64,000 bases of DNA from contig CM037876.1 of the NCBI GenBank assembly GCA_021292165.1, positions 310,446,492-310,510,491 on the forward strand. Reading direction: 5' to 3'. The notes beneath the pieces were generated by a model that was not told the DNA's origin, ran no database searches, and saw only the letters and a list, made by a program, of their open reading frames with translations. The DNA comes from Shinisaurus crocodilurus. Taxonomy: Eukaryota > Chordata > Lepidosauria > Squamata > Shinisauridae. Made by a program: the position numbers and the translations under genes. This document shows, one piece after another, positions 22,623-34,952 of this stretch; within the stretch, counting starts at the first letter, position 1; each line of letters opens with the position of its first letter.

Positions 22623-22647
22623 AAAGAAAAGAAAAGAAAAGAAAAGG
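22623..22647. repeat. (AAAAG)n microsatellite
   Basis: Five AAAAG units. Confidence 0.9.
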
Positions 22648-23020
22648 AGATTGGATCTGTCACTGTATTGAGAGACAGGTTGGGAAATGGGTGAGGACTG
22701 CATTTTACTTGTTTCCCTAGACGTTTTCAATTTTAAAATAGATGCTGCTGTGGAGTTCATTTGGGCCTGTTTGTTTGCTTGTTTGTGTTTAAACTCAGGC
22801 TTTGGAAATTGCTGGCCCAGAGGCTTCTAAACTCTTTGCTGGGGCTGTGAGAAATAAATGAAGTCAGTAAAGTCTCCTTAAGAGTCCAACGGGTGCGTAC
22901 ATACAGGAAAGAGGCTGCTCACCACGTGTGCGCAACTTTTTCTTGCGCTGGCTTTACCACCTCCCAGTAGGCCCCTGCCTGGTGTGGGTAGTTCTTTTCC
23001 ATCTCTGTAATGCTTTGGGC

Positions 23021-23155
23021 CAGTATTCTCCAACCTTGGGTCCCCAGATGTTTTTGGCCTACAACTCCCAGCATGCCCCAGCCAGCGTAGCTGGCTGGGG
23101 CATGCTGGGAGTTGTAGGCCAAAAACATCTGGGGACCCAAGGTTGGAGAACACTG
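23021..23155. mobile_element. Palindromic hAT MITE, subfamily A, copy 5
   Basis: Full 135-bp palindrome. The left tip reads CAGTATTC (one substitution). Target duplication CTTTGGGC / CTTTGGAC matches 7 of 8. Confidence 0.92.
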
Positions 23156-23261
23156 CTTTGGACTCTCAGTAGTCTTTTTATGCTGTTTAATTTCTCCCAG
23201 CACACTAGTATGCCCCCCCCGCAGCACATGGTTCATGAGTGACCTAGCTAGGTTTATGTTG

Positions 23262-23372
23262 AGCTGGCTCAGTGATAGAGCACATAGTTGGCATGCAGAA
23301 GGTCCCAGGTTCAGTCCCCGGCATCTCTGGTTAAAAGGTTCATGGTTAGCAATACTGGGAAAGATCTTCCTT
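23262..23372 (+). mobile_element. Ala-tRNA-like SINE
   Basis: The head GCTGGCTCAGTGATAGAG and GGTTCAGTCCCCGGCATCTC read as tRNA boxes A and B. The body is degraded after 23330. Confidence 0.7.
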
Positions 23373-25491
23373 TTCAGAGTAGATGGGAAGATGGGAAGTA
23401 ACCTCCGTAAGGTAGCTTCACATGTTGGCATGCGCACGCCGCACACACACCTAGACGGTAGATGTGTTTTTGTCTCCAGGTGGCAGGGAATCTTCTGGTT
23501 AAGTAGATTATGTGCTGCATTCCAGGATCTTCCTTTATAATAGGAGTAGTAGTACCTTTTCAAGGTGCTAGTAGAGGTTGTATGACTGAGTGAGTCTTGC
23601 AAAACTCTTGCAAATCCATTAATATCTTTCTTGATAGCACTGGTGTTTTCTGCCACTTCTACCTGGCGCTTTAAACCGTACTAAGCCTGGGTTTAGTTTC
23701 ACAATCCTCATTGTGGGCGGTCTTGTCTGGGTTGGAATTGTTCTAGCAGTTGCAATCCAGAAGAGGTGGTCCCCAGTCTATTGTGGAGGTAAGGTGAGCC
23801 AGGGAATTGGAGTATAGTCCAGAGCCAGAGGGGGTGTCTAGTTCAAGGCTAGGCCGTGCTGCTACCAGGGTCTCTAGCAGGGACTTAGAGCTAGAAGGTT
23901 AGTCCAGGCTGGGAGTAAAAGTCAGCTGAGGGGGCAAAAAGCAGATGGGCATAAAATAAAAGCAAAGGATTCAGTGCAAACAGAGAAAATATGATACTTG
24001 GAGATAAGGATATATGAGAATATTGTTTCTGTTTCCATGTCCCATTCACAATTGCGAACGTGAGCAGGAGGGCTTTTTTTTTTTTGAGAAATGTTTGCAA
24101 ATTTCCAAATGTATGCATGCATTAAAAATGCATTTTTTTTTAAAGGTGCGCTTTGAAATGCACATTTTTTTTAAAAAAAGACACATTTTCATGCTATACT
24201 CTAAGGGGGGGGGAAATGTGCACCTTTGAAAAATATGCACAGAAGTGCGCACTGCCCCTGTTTGAACAAGCCAAGAAACAGATAATAGGAGTGAGCTGAA
24301 ATGATATTTGAAATGATTTTTGGAAAATTTAGGTGAGCTCAAAAATCCTACTGGGAGAGCAAGGGTGAGCAAGGACCAATGTTCCTTGGCTTGCTGTTCT
24401 GAACTGCTGGGCATGGAAGAGTGATGTTGACTGGAAGATGCTGAGCATGGAGCAAAACGGTTGGGTTGATGGTGCCAGCAAAATGGTGGTTGTGGCTTTT
24501 TGAGAATCTGTTGCAATGAGGTAGATACCCTCTTAGCTTAAGATAGGCGGCAAAATTATCTTGTACATTATTGGAAGTGATGCAGGAGGACCTGATCAAT
24601 GCCTGCTCTTTAGTGTAACATTTATTATGTTATTCTGCACGCAGAGGATGCTAAGGGCGGAAGGAAATGGCATTTGTTGAAGACTGTGAACCAAGTAGCT
24701 TGATCCCACGATCATCTGACTCTTTCTCTGGCTAAGAGTGGTTTGTCCTAGCATCCACTCTGAGCAGCTGTCCCAGTGGCCCAGCAGGTAAGGAGCTGTT
24801 TGGCGCTGGGCAGAAGATCACTGAGATCAGGCCAGGCACTGTCTCTCTTTTCAGGTGTGACCCTAAGGAAACCTTGAATAAACGGAAGCTGAACGTTATA
24901 GGGTGACTTAATACTGCATTGCATCGCATATTCAGTTGATCCTGTGGTTAGAATGTCGTCAGCTGCAGACTTCTGTTGCAGCTGCTCTTTCGGCAGAGGT
25001 GGGGAACAGCTGGAAGTGACTTGTTCACCCTGAGCAGTGCACGGAGGAGTGAACCCGCCCCACTGTCTCCCCGCCCCCGGCCAGCTGTTCACCGAGGAGC
25101 ACGTGTGTGTGTGTGTGCGTGTGCGTACACACACACACAAGCACCTCTGTGGCCGAGTTTATCCTTGGCTTAGGAATGAATGGTGAGTCTGTTTGCTCAG
25201 GGCTAAGCCACAAGGTAGGATATCATAGGTCGACTGAATGCGGCCTGGCTGGTATATTTACAAGGCATGGGGAGAGCCCTCCCCCCCCTCCCCCAAAAGA
25301 CCATGAATGTGCTTGAGGAGCAAGAGAATTTCAAAAATTTCAGAAGGCTCCTAACATGGAACAGACCACACCCTGTTGCTGCAAGTGTGTGTGGACTTTG
25401 GCCGGCAAAAAAGTTAAGGAAGATCCGTGAACACAGCGTGGCCAGTAGCTCATTCCGGGTGTCTACAGCCATGGAAAGCATTGCCCTAGGG
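23373..25491. other. No gene recognised
   Basis: An AT-rich block at 24070-24245 has repeated TGCATTTTTTTT/AAATGTGCA motifs and may be old repeat sequence. GT/AC tracts lie at 25104-25140. Confidence 0.5.
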
Positions 25492-25626
25492 CAGTGTTCT
25501 CCAACCTTGGGTCCCCCGATGTTTTTGGCCTACAACTCCCAGCATGCCCCAGCCAGCTACGCTGCCTGGGGCATGCTGGGAGTTGTAGGCCAAAAACATC
25601 GGGGGACCCAAGGTTGGAGAACACTG
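25492..25626. mobile_element. Palindromic hAT MITE, subfamily A, copy 6
   Basis: Full 135-bp palindrome. Both arms share GGTCCCCCGATG where other copies have CCCCAGATG, so a change in one arm is mirrored in the other. Flanks CCCTAGGG / CCCTAGCA match 6 of 8. Confidence 0.92.
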
Positions 25627-26430
25627 CCCTAGCAGGATCGCGGGCTGACTCCAGGAATGATTCTGGTTCCTGCGGAAATGGTGCCGCTTCACATAAGTCA
25701 TCCTCGCAGCTTGGTTGAAGGTGCTCTTCTGAGCCGAGGCTAAATTCCCGGGAAGTATCTGCTTTCCCGGGGTGCTGGTATCACGTGGCTGCTACCTTCT
25801 GACTCAGTATCTCCATACATGGAGGTGGGGCGGGATCCAGGAGCCGTCGTGTAGGTTCAAGAACCTGCACCGCAACTGTGGGTCTGAACTGGTACCTTGT
25901 GGTCAGGGAGGAATTCAGGAAGTCAGCATGTCAGCATGTGGCTTGGGATCAGTCGTCTGAATCACTTGGGGCTTGTGCTCGGTAAGCTGCTTTCTGCACA
26001 ACACCTACTCCCTGCTTGTGGTACGCTGTACGTGCATAGGGTGTATGTGTGTGTGGGGTGGGGTGGGGCTGGGGAGGGAGAAGGGGGCTGGTAAGCAGCA
26101 GGGCCTTGCCAGGCAGCAGGGACTTAATCAGATTTCCCAGCTCCCAACCCTCTGTTTGTGTGAGCTGGCCCAAAAGCAAGCGACGGTGAATTTCTGGGAA
26201 GGAAGTGCTGGATTAAAGGACATAGAGCCCCCCTGTGTATATTCTGGAGCCCCACACGGGGCCGGCGTCAAGGGTAGGCATGGTTGGGCACCTGCTGCAG
26301 GCCCACGCTGCAACAGGGGCTCCCCTGCACTTGCCCCTCCTCTTCACCACTGCAATCTGCTTGTTCACCTGCCTCTTGCTCTGGCCCAGACAATGGTGGT
26401 GGCGGTGGTGGTTGGCACATTATCTTAATG

Positions 26431-26565
26431 CAGTGTTTCTCAACCTTGGGTCCCCAGATGTTTTTGGCCTACAACTCCCAGCATGCCCCAGCCAGCTATG
26501 CTGGCTGGGGCATGCTGGGAGTTGTAGGCCAAAAACATCTGGGGACCCAAGGTTGAGAAACACTG
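26431..26565. mobile_element. Palindromic hAT MITE, subfamily B, copy 1
   Basis: Subfamily B has tips CAGTGTTTCTCAACCTTGG in place of CAGTGTTCTCCAACC; the arm interior is the same. 135 bp, perfect target duplication TCTTAATG at 26423-26430 and 26566-26573. Confidence 0.93.
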
Positions 26566-26929
26566 TCTTAATGAATACGAAACACAGACAAATATGGGAA
26601 CATGTTTTTTTATTTGTTCGTATTATTGATCTTTACTCTGTTGGTCGTTAATGCTACTGCATTTTTCGTAAGGCAATAAACGTTTTTATTAAGAACTCCC
26701 CCCCCCCCCAAAAAAAAGGAGGCGCGGCAGATACCACTGCCTGCTTGCTCCCTGGCTCTCTCTGCCCGTCAAGCAAGCAAGCCGTAGCAGTTATGAGGAA
26801 GAGGAGCGAGAACTGCTGGTGACAACGACAGTGAGGAGGTCGACTCATTGAGGGAGGGGTGCCATTGGGGGTGCATTGCCCAAGGGCCCTCCAAAACCCG
26901 AATATTATATTCTGCCAGTCAGAACCCTG

Positions 26930-27049
26930 ACTGGGAGCAGTTCTCCCAAGGTCTCTGGGAGGTGTCCTTCTTAGGAGATACCAGGGTCTGAACCCGGGGA
27001 CCTTCGCTTTGCGATGCCTGCATACGTTGTCCCCTCAGCTACAGTTCCT
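26930..27049 (-). mobile_element. Ala-tRNA-like SINE, degraded
   Basis: The reverse complement contains the GGTTCAGACCCTGGTATCTC box B region and the GTCAGGGTTC tail portion. Box A is poorly kept. Confidence 0.55.
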
Positions 27050-27095
27050 ACCTGTGCAGGGGGCCTTTGACTACACCCCTTCCCTCAGCACCCCC

Positions 27096-27421
27096 AGTCA
27101 GTCAGGCGATCACTCGTGACTAAGATTGTCTTCCAGGATAAAAAAAAAAAAGAAAGAAAATTTACAAAAAGGAGATTTTAAAAGGAGGAAAATTCTAAAG
27201 AAAATTGTGTAGACTCTAGCGATGGGTCCGTAAGTGACTGTGGAGGCCAATTCTAGATCCACACAGCTTCCCAAAGTGAGGACACAGGTTACCAGATGGA
27301 AGATGGTCTTGTAAAGGATTCATTTGACGTGCTTTTCGCTTAGCACGTTTCTCCCTTTCACCTTGAGCTTCTTCAAAGTCTATGGAACCTTTGTGAAAGG
27401 CCAACCTCCAGTTAGATCCTT
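27096..27421 (-). mobile_element. Zinc-finger LINE 3' end, minus strand
   Basis: The minus strand encodes WRLAFHKGSIDFEEAQGER and NLCPHFGKLCGSRIGLHSHL. The second Cys of the finger is Phe here, so the copy is not functional. The 3' end is the same as at 33165 and 41395. Confidence 0.8.
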
Positions 27422-27904
27422 GCAACAAGTAGCTTTCCTGCAGGAACAAGATTTGTCCAAGAAATGCCCCCTCACCCGGGTGTGGAGAACAGACCCTGGA
27501 CCGCTTTCTGTCGCGCTCCTATAGATGCTGGCTCTGCTGACTGATCCTGCAGCAGCAGTTCCAGAACACCGGGTTCTGAACACACACACACACCCCGTCA
27601 TTCCCATGGTAACAGACTGATGTCACAGCCTGAAGGATGTGATTTCACTGCCTGGCTGCTGCAGGGGTCTTGCAACTCAGGTGAAGGAGCAGGGGGGCTG
27701 AAACTCCAGCGAAGGACCTGCACCGGGCCGGGCAGTTTCCTGCACCGGAGGTGAACACTGTTTTTGTCAAGAGAGAAAGCTGGATGTGTGAACCGACTGC
27801 TTTTCTGCCTGCCGGCCGACCTTCTACAATTGTTGGCGTGTTGCAGGTATCTCTCTCTCTTGAAAAGGACTGTCCTGGGGCGTGGCGGGGGAGGAGAACC
27901 TTTT

Positions 27905-28008
27905 CTTTGGCCTTCCCCCACCTGGTGCCCTCCAGCATGCTGGCTGGGGATCATGGGAGGTATAGTCCAAACCATCTGGCGGGCACCAATTTGGGGAAGG
28001 CCACTCTG
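27905..28008. mobile_element. hAT MITE, CAGCCTTCCCC family, internally deleted
   Basis: The left tip CCTTCCCCCACCTGGTGCCC is followed closely by the right arm (GCTGGCTGGGGATCATGGG to TTTGGGGAAGGCC). Confidence 0.7.
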
Positions 28009-28939
28009 GTATGGCACACGTTTTCACTTGCTCCGGGAGAGCTTTCCAATGTGGTGGTGGTGGTTTAATTCTGTTCGAATCGCCTCTTTTGTTCTCTGAC
28101 CCCCCCTCCCCCCCCTCCCCGCTTTTTTTCTTTTATTCGTTCGGAAAGGGAACTCTCTCCTGCCCTCTACATTATGGTCACATTTTCCTATATCCTATTA
28201 GCAGATTCCAAGATTCTTGAACACGGTCCCCACCCATTTCATTTGGCTGCAACCTTTTGCTCCCATGAAAGCAGGGCTGATTGTTCTGAATCTCTGTGTA
28301 TATGTGCTTTGGCACGGCATAAAGGTACCTGCAATCACACTACCCATTGTTGGCTTGCAGAAGTGACTGCGAATGAAAAGGGTGCAGTCCCAGGGCCGTA
28401 AAGATAATGGTGTGTTGCTTCCCCCTTACCCCTCTTTTTTTCCATGACATACAATTTCCCACAAGCAATTCCTTTTCTGTGTTCTCATCTATAGCACTGG
28501 CATACTGGATTTTTTTTTTTGTCTAAATACCACCAGCTTGGTGGACTGAAATCCTCATCTATTCCCCCTCCCCCACACTATTTTCCAGTTCGCTCAACTT
28601 TTCGTTGCTTGCACCTACATGCAGGAGAGTTTACAGGTGTTTCCCTTAACTTTATTGGCATGTTTGGGAAGCGTCCGTGCCAGGATCTTGTCATTTCAAT
28701 CTTGCCCACGCTTCTGCCTTCTTGCTAGAAATAAACCGATCAAAGAACTAAAATAGCATGTAGGTAGTGCCTCGTTAAGAGTTGCCCAGTTCAGACCAGA
28801 ATGTTTCTGTTGCTTTCAGAGGCAAGTTTGGTGCTCACCCCCACTTGCCCAGTGGCATTATCCCAATTAACATGGGACAGTGTTGGTTTCTGGTCTTGCA
28901 AAGCTTGCAGAAGAGCTGAGCTGTCTTGCAGAATGCTTT
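28009..28939. other. No feature recognised
   Basis: C-rich and T-rich runs at 28100-28130 and 28510; no gene signal. Confidence 0.55.
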
Positions 28940-29290
28940 GCTTTGATCTAGTAGGTGGCTACCAGGAGGAGGGCCTTTTCTGCTGTGGGACCCCGGTTGT
29001 GGAATGAGCTCCCCAAAGAGGCTCGCCTGGCACCTACATTGTACTCTTTCCGGCGCCAGGTGAAGACCTTTCTATTCTCCCAGGCATTTTAATCATTTTA
29101 ATCATCTTAATCATTTTAATCTTGTAGTTTTTAACTCTGTTATTGTAATTTGAACTGCTGCTGCTAGCTTTGCTGTCTGTTTTAATCTGTGGTTTTAAAT
29201 TTTATATTTATATTGTATTGTATTTTCTGGTTTTAATTGTTGTAAACAGCCCATTGGGCGGTATAAAAATGTATCAAATAAATAAGTAAG
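28940..29290 (+). mobile_element. L2-like LINE 3' end
   Basis: The end of the ORF (GPRL-type WNELPKEARLAPTL motif, seen here across frames near 28995-29060) is followed by an AT-rich 3'UTR ending GGGCGGTATAAAAATGTATC and AAATAAATAAG. Confidence 0.72.
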
Positions 29291-29689
29291 TTAATAAATA
29301 GTAAGCCTAGATCTTGAGCAGCAGACTTTTTCTGAAACTATTGTTTAGGAAAACTCGACAAAGGGCAGTGGTGTGCTCTGGGTGAGTGGGTCTGCAGTTC
29401 CAATGCTTGAGCCCCCCAGTAGGACATCCATCCATGAGCTGGTAGTTCTGTGCATATGCGTGCGTGCGTGCCTGTCTGTATTTTGGGATTTATTTGCAAT
29501 CCAAACCAAACTCTGGTATATGTGAAGGGATGCACAAACATAGCTGGCTGAGGCATGCTGGGAGTTGTAGGACTTTTTCTGCCTAAACATGCATAGGGGT
29601 GTGCCCTTAGACAATAAACCACGTTTGCTATGCGGGTACTTAAGGAAAATATTTGGTTACTTTTTGTTTTTTGCTTTTGCATCTATTGA

Positions 29690-30010
29690 TTTGTATTTAT
29701 ATCCCACTCTTTTGTTTATCAAAAAATCCACAAGGCAGCTAAGAATAAATTACGAAATAGAAATTACAAAATATCGTCACATAATCAAAAGAAGAAGAAG
29801 AAATGGCAGTGGTTCATCAAAGCATCCGGAAACATGAAACGTGAACAGTGGCAATAAATGCTCATCCAAACTAGAGCCAACATACAGTCTTAAAAGCACC
29901 AACTTAGCCAGCTATTTAACAGCCAACAAGGAGTGTGTGGAAATTCCACAGTGTTGGTGCCGCTGCTGAAAAGGCCCTGCCTTTGTGTAGCTGGCTATTT
30001 GCCCCAGTGG
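29690..30010 (-). mobile_element. L2-like LINE fragment, minus strand
   Basis: Opens with the tail-side TTTATATCCCACTCTTTTG and runs to CAGCGGCACCAACACTGTGG-like codons on the minus strand. Low sequence conservation. Confidence 0.5.
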
Positions 30011-30335
30011 TATAGCGGAGCCGTGGAGTGGAGCTCTGGCACTTTTTTCCAGCCAGTTCTTATACTTTGGGTATTATGGTATGAACTGCTGCTCTTGAGG
30101 TTTATAAATATAATGTGTCAACACTGCTGTCTGAATTTTGGGTTGTCCTTGGGGGCATGGTCATGGGGGTTGTCATGATGAGCTCTTGCACTTCAAAATG
30201 TATCAGTATGCCACTGCTTTGCTCACTCTCATGCCATGCTACCGTGGTCTCTCCATTTGCCATCTGTGTGTAAAATAGATCTCCTAGAATCCACTATCAG
30301 GTCTTGTTTTTTCTATTGAGGTTAAAATAAAATTA

Positions 30336-30415
30336 CTCTTACAGAATTTCAGAGTGGGAAGGGTCCTTGGAGGTCATCTAGTCTAACCCCTGCCCAATGC
30401 AGGAATCTTATAAAG
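30336..30415 (-). mobile_element. CR1 LINE extreme 3' end
   Basis: The reverse complement reads GGCAGGGGTTAGACTAGATG, CCTCCAAGGACCCTTCCCAC. Distinct from the 5S-headed SINE tails. Confidence 0.65.
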
Positions 30416-30422
30416 GGGAACG

Positions 30423-30531
30423 TGTGTGTGTGTGTGTGTGTGTTGTGTTTGAAAAGAAAACCCTGGGAATGGAGTAATTCGTTGTGACCGTTATAGATTT
30501 GCCTCTGTGTGTGTGTGTGTGTGTGTGTGTG
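30423..30531. repeat. Two (GT)n microsatellites
   Basis: GT tracts at about 30423-30445 and 30506-30531, separated by 60 bases of ordinary sequence. Confidence 0.9.
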
Positions 30532-32184
30532 TTTGAGAAGCAGCTCTTCTCACTGCAATGGAATTGCTGGTGGTCTAGCGCATTGCTTCATTCCTCTGTG
30601 GACTTTTCCGAGTTCTGCAGGGTGTGATGTGCTTCCAGTGTCTTTCCAGATTCCTGTCAGTGTGAGCTGGGAGGGTCTGTTTTGAGTAGCGGTGATAAAA
30701 ACAGCAATCCCCAGCTGGAAGTTAATCAACTCTCCAGTATCAGCATTGTAAAACAATGCCGGGATGGAAAAAGCTGGTGTCTTAGATTTTCTTTTCCCCA
30801 CCTCTTGGAGGAAAGGCATGGAATGGTTTCCCCAAAGTCTTGCAGAATCTTCGTAGGGGGAATGAAAACATTTGGAGGCTTAGCATTGTACTAGTTGATG
30901 GAGGCTCTTCCTACATCTTAAGCGAAGAGGCTACATAGGGCTACCTTCCCAGTCCTCCCAGCTGGAGCGGCTGGAATGGGCACATTGGATCCCAACCTCC
31001 TAGGATCCAATGCGAAAGGAAGCAGGAAGAATCTGGCGGCAGGCTGGAAAACAGTTCAGTCTGAAGGCCAAACTATGCCGGATGCAGTCAGGGATTGGAT
31101 CCCCTGCTGCTTTCTTCAAGGCCAAAACTCCCAGTCCCAGTTGTGGGGAGCCCGGGTGGCAGTGGGTCCATGGCACTGTGGAAAGGGTGGTGGATTTAAC
31201 CATTTCCCCTGCACAATTTCACAGTTCAAAATCAATACACCCCCTCCATGGTTGCTATTAGCCACGGGGGGGGGAGGGGGAGAAATCCCCCCTTCACGAC
31301 TAATGGCAATTTTGTGGGGAGTGGGATCTGAATTGGGGAAGGTGTGTGTGTGTGGGGGGTAGGTAACCTTCCTCACCAGTCTCATGGCCCCAATCCAATT
31401 CAGGGGGCTTCACAGCTACATACATTTTAATCCTGAAGAAAATGCGAGGAGATCTGATCACACTTCTCCTGTATCAGCTTGTAGTTTGGCCCTGGGACTG
31501 ACTACCTTGTGCCGGATGCTGCCTTCCTGCACCTGGGTGAACATTTCTCCCTGGGTCTGCTGCCCATGTGGCATGCCCAGTCTTGCCTGTTGGCCATCCT
31601 GCCTCCTCTGTCTGCCCAGCTGCTTGTAGACCTGACCCGGCCTTCTTGCTGTATGGTATGCATTCTGCTCCTAGGCCTGGCCCAGCCCAGTCCAGCCTAA
31701 TTTCTTCCTCGAGAGCCATCCCATAAAGAGTCTGGGCCACTCTTTCCAATTCTGAGGGCTTCCTTCCTAGTTCCCTTTCTGTACCCCAGGTTGGGCTGGA
31801 GTCATAAGACTTTTAATGATTTTTAAGATGGTTCGTCTTGAGAACCTGCTTTAGATGTGCATTGTGAGCAGGGTAGCGAGAATTCCCATTCGAGCTTGTT
31901 TTATGTGGTTCGTTATCCTGCAATTCCTAAATTTGCTCCGACCTCTAATTTCTTTACATGCTTAAAAGGGTTGAGCCTTGTGTGACCTTTGTGCCGCCGC
32001 TCTTTCACCCTGGGTTAAGGTAGCGTGTCAGCAGTAGCAGAGGATATCGCTGGGGGTGGGTGAAGTCCCTGGTTCCAGGGAGAAATGGTGACCCCTTTCA
32101 CGTATATACCCACTCAGCAGCATGGGACAATCGCCTCCACGCGACGGATGCAGCAGACGTCAATGGCGAGTCTGTGAACCCCTT
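30532..32184. other. No feature recognised
   Basis: Unique-looking sequence with overlapping chance frames on both strands at 30976-31700. Confidence 0.5.
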
Positions 32185-32310
32185 GAGTAACAGGTGCTGG
32201 GGCAAACGAACAGTGATGCCCTACTTGTGGGCTTTCCAGTGACAATCTGGCTGGTTGTTATTTGAAACAGGATATGCTGGACTAGATGGACCTTTTGATC
32301 TGATCTTTTC
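32185..32310 (+). mobile_element. CR1-group LINE tail
   Basis: GGATATGCTGGACTAGATGG and CTTTTGATCTGATC match the 3' end of the element at 22035. Confidence 0.6.
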
Positions 32311-32340
32311 ATATGCACAGACCCACACCCAGCTTCATAG

Positions 32341-32535
32341 TAAGAAACATAGTAAGCTGCTCTATAGTGAGTCAGACCCTTGGTCCATCTAGCCTAGTAT
32401 TGTCGACACTGACTGGCAGCAGCTCTCTAGGGTTTCAGGGAGGTGTTTTCCCAGCCCTACCTGGAGATGCTGCTGGGAATTGAACCTGGGACCGTCTGTG
32501 TGCAAAGCAGGTGCTCTACCCTGAGCCACAGCCCT
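32341..32535 (-). mobile_element. Ala-tRNA-like SINE
   Basis: Nearly full length on the minus strand: head with GGTTCAATTCCCAGCAGCATC, body CCAGTCAGTGTCGACAATAC, end TAGATGGACCAAGGGTCTG. Confidence 0.78.
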
Positions 32536-32560
32536 TCCTTACCTGTGTGTGTGTGTAGGG

Positions 32561-32665
32561 CAGTGTTTCTCAACCTTGGGTCCCAGATGTTTTTGGCCTA
32601 CAACTCCCAGCATGCTGGGAGTTGTAGGCCAAAAACATCTGGGGACCCAAGGTTGAGAAACACTG
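32561..32665. mobile_element. Palindromic hAT MITE, subfamily B, copy 2 (short)
   Basis: 105 bp: the arms lack the GCCCCAGCCAGC inner part, so they pair directly at CCCAGCATGCTGGG. Perfect target duplication GTGTAGGG at 32553-32560 and 32666-32673. Confidence 0.93.
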
Positions 32666-33164
32666 GTGTAGGGTAACATGGGGTCAGCAGAAGGTTATGG
32701 CCCAATTCCCCATTTACTGCCTGTCCCTTTTTAGAGATGGGAGTTGTGAGATCAGGTTAATTACTCCGAGTTGATCCTGAAACAACCTGAGATGACTGAT
32801 AGTGTAAACCTACCTAAATGATTTCTGTCATTAGATGGAATACAGTGGTGGTGGGTTAGTTCAGTTTCAGTGTTGGCTGAGCAGTTCCTGGTTCTGTTTT
32901 CATATGTCGTATTGTCTTGCAGCTGGTGTGTGGAAACGAAGACCCCCTGATACTGCTCTTCGAAGTTTCATGATGGGTTTAGAGAATGCCAAGTATAAGA
33001 CAAAACAGCAAATGTGAAATTGTTGTTTGCCATTGGGTACTCAGCCTTATGAGTTCATGAGAATCTTCCTCGCATGTGACCTAAGGGCTGGTTGACCCAG
33101 GCTTGTTGATCACTTAATGACTACAGCAGTCCATTTACACAGCCATCTGTGCGTCATCATGCGT

Positions 33165-33318
33165 TGAGTAATTGGGACCCATCGCTAGAGTCTACACAAT
33201 TTTCTTTAGAATTTTCCTCCTTTTAAAATCTCCTTTTTGTAAATTTTCTTTTTTATCCTGGAAGACAATCTTACTCAGTCACGAGTGATCGCCTGACTGA
33301 CTGACTGACTGATGTATG
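33165..33318 (+). mobile_element. Zinc-finger LINE 3' end, plus strand
   Basis: 5'-truncated just after the ORF; GAAGACAATCTTACTCAGTC and ACGAGTGATCGCC end in a (CTGA)n tail at 33293-33312. Confidence 0.75.
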
Positions 33319-34471
33319 TGAATGTATGAACCAGTTCTAAGACTCTCATGCGTCCAATAAGAGTTGGACGGCCATGGGTGTCCCAGGGCACATGCTGGCT
33401 ACCATCTGCCTGAATAGTTTCCAGTTTATTTTCCAGCCCATACTGTATATTGTCCTCCTGCTCTGTCTTGTTTTCGCTGCATCCATCTTGTCTTCTCGGA
33501 GTAGCATAATCCAAGCCCCGCTGGACTGGAAATGTTTAGATTCAGTTTTTGTAACCACAGCCAGTGGCTTACAATCTTTTTGACAGCTATGGGGTTCCCT
33601 GTTTCCTTATTAAGGAGGACACAAGAGAGTAAGTGAAAAATAAAACCCCAAATGACTCTTGGCATTCCATAAGCTATACGGTCATTTCCTTCTTTTGATG
33701 GAAAATTAGAAATCTAGGAGTTGATTTGCTGTTTGTTTTTCAGCCAAAGCCTGTGATCTTTCTGGGGCTGTAAAAGTTGCACTTTTAGCAGCATCGTAGT
33801 CTCCTGGCATCTCCTAAGCTTTGATCCTCCTTTGTCTTGAATCTCAACAGATAAGTCTTTAATTGAATTTCCTGGTTGGATATGTTTGATTTACCACATC
33901 ATACCTCCCCCGGCCCTAATTATGAGCATTAAAAATGGCTGCACTGTACCTTTCAGCCACAAAGTGGGCCATTCCTATTGGGATTAGCCAAAGGGCCGAG
34001 AGAGGATCTCACAAATGAACCATTTCCGACGTGGAAAGTTCCCTCATGTATAAAATAGCTTCAAGGAGCATCCATCCACATTGTCATGTGGGATAATTGT
34101 ACTTGCTTGCAGGGGTTGCTGCAGGCACATGGAATTAAAGGACTGTGGCCGAACTCTGCAGCCAGTTGTGGTGGTCTGTGTTCATGCAAGTGCAATGCTT
34201 CTGTGTGGGTTGGGTGATGTTTCCCTCTCTGGAAGCAGAAGCACCATCTGGGTAGTAAATGCAGCCCTGAATCATGATTCTCTATAAATATGTATGCTGA
34301 GTCATGGAAGGTACGTCCTGACTTTGGCTCACCTTATCTCACCCTTCCAGTCCCATGACTTCACCCAATATCCCTTTCTATCTCTCTCTTTTCCCTCCCA
34401 CCTCCTTTGCCTTCTAGCTCCTGGTGTTTGTACATGTGAAGGGGGAAAGAGATGGCAGGACATAGAGATTT
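33319..34471. other. No feature recognised
   Basis: Ordinary intronic sequence between the zinc-finger LINE tail and the 5S-headed SINEs. Confidence 0.55.
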
Positions 34472-34635
34472 TCATAGATCATAGAGTTGGAAGGGGCCTA
34501 CAAGGCCATCGAGTCCAACCCCCTGCTCAATGCAGGAAACTAGAGGAGGGGTCTCCCATCCAAGTAACAACCAGGCCTGACCCTGCTTAGCTTTCCACAC
34601 TCAGACAAACTGAGCCAGCGTGAGTCACAGGCCTG
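34472..34635 (-). mobile_element. SINE with 5S-rRNA-like head and CR1-like tail, copy 1
   Basis: On the minus strand AAAGCTAAGCAGGGTCAGGC, CTGGTTGTTACTTGG and ATGGGAGACC follow one another as in 5S rRNA (about bases 45-90: internal promoter boxes A, IE and part of C). Next come CTCTAGTTTCCTGCATTGAG and a CR1-like end, GGGGGTTGGACTCGATGGCC and CCTTCCAACTCTATGATC. The tail is what a CR1 reverse transcriptase would recognise. Confidence 0.82.
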
Positions 34636-34786
34636 ATAAGTGTGCAAGTAGAGTTATGGGGCATGATATGGAGGCATGGAAGCCCCGTTGAGAAGACTCC
34701 CCCCCCCCCAGTAATTTCAAGCTTTTTCTCTGAAGCCCAGCAGCCTAGGGATTTGCTTTCTTTTAATAAAAAGATAGGTTGTGATT

Positions 34787-34952
34787 TCATAGATTTTATA
34801 GAGTTGGAAGGAGCCTACAAGGCCATCGAGTCCCACCCCCTGCACAATGCAGGAAACTAGAGGAGGGGTCTCCCATCCAAGTAACAACCAGGCCTGACCC
34901 TGCTTAGCTTTCCACGCTCAAACAAGCTGAGCCAGCGTAAGCCACAGGCCTG
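34787..34952 (-). mobile_element. 5S-rRNA-headed SINE, copy 2
   Basis: Same structure and strand as the copy 150 bp to the left, nearly identical over the head. The tip of the tail is altered (TCTATAAAATCTATGA). Confidence 0.82.

Noticed and set aside
22919..23656. 245-codon minus-strand frame
   Set aside because: The frame is built from an Ala-SINE and a palindromic MITE; the same MITE peptide (CSPTLGPQMFLAYNSQHAPA) recurs wherever that element occurs.
34540..34590. Possible 5S rRNA gene
   Set aside because: Only about 50 bases of 5S remain, joined to a CR1-like tail and repeated at 34.8 and 43.4 kb, so it is a SINE.
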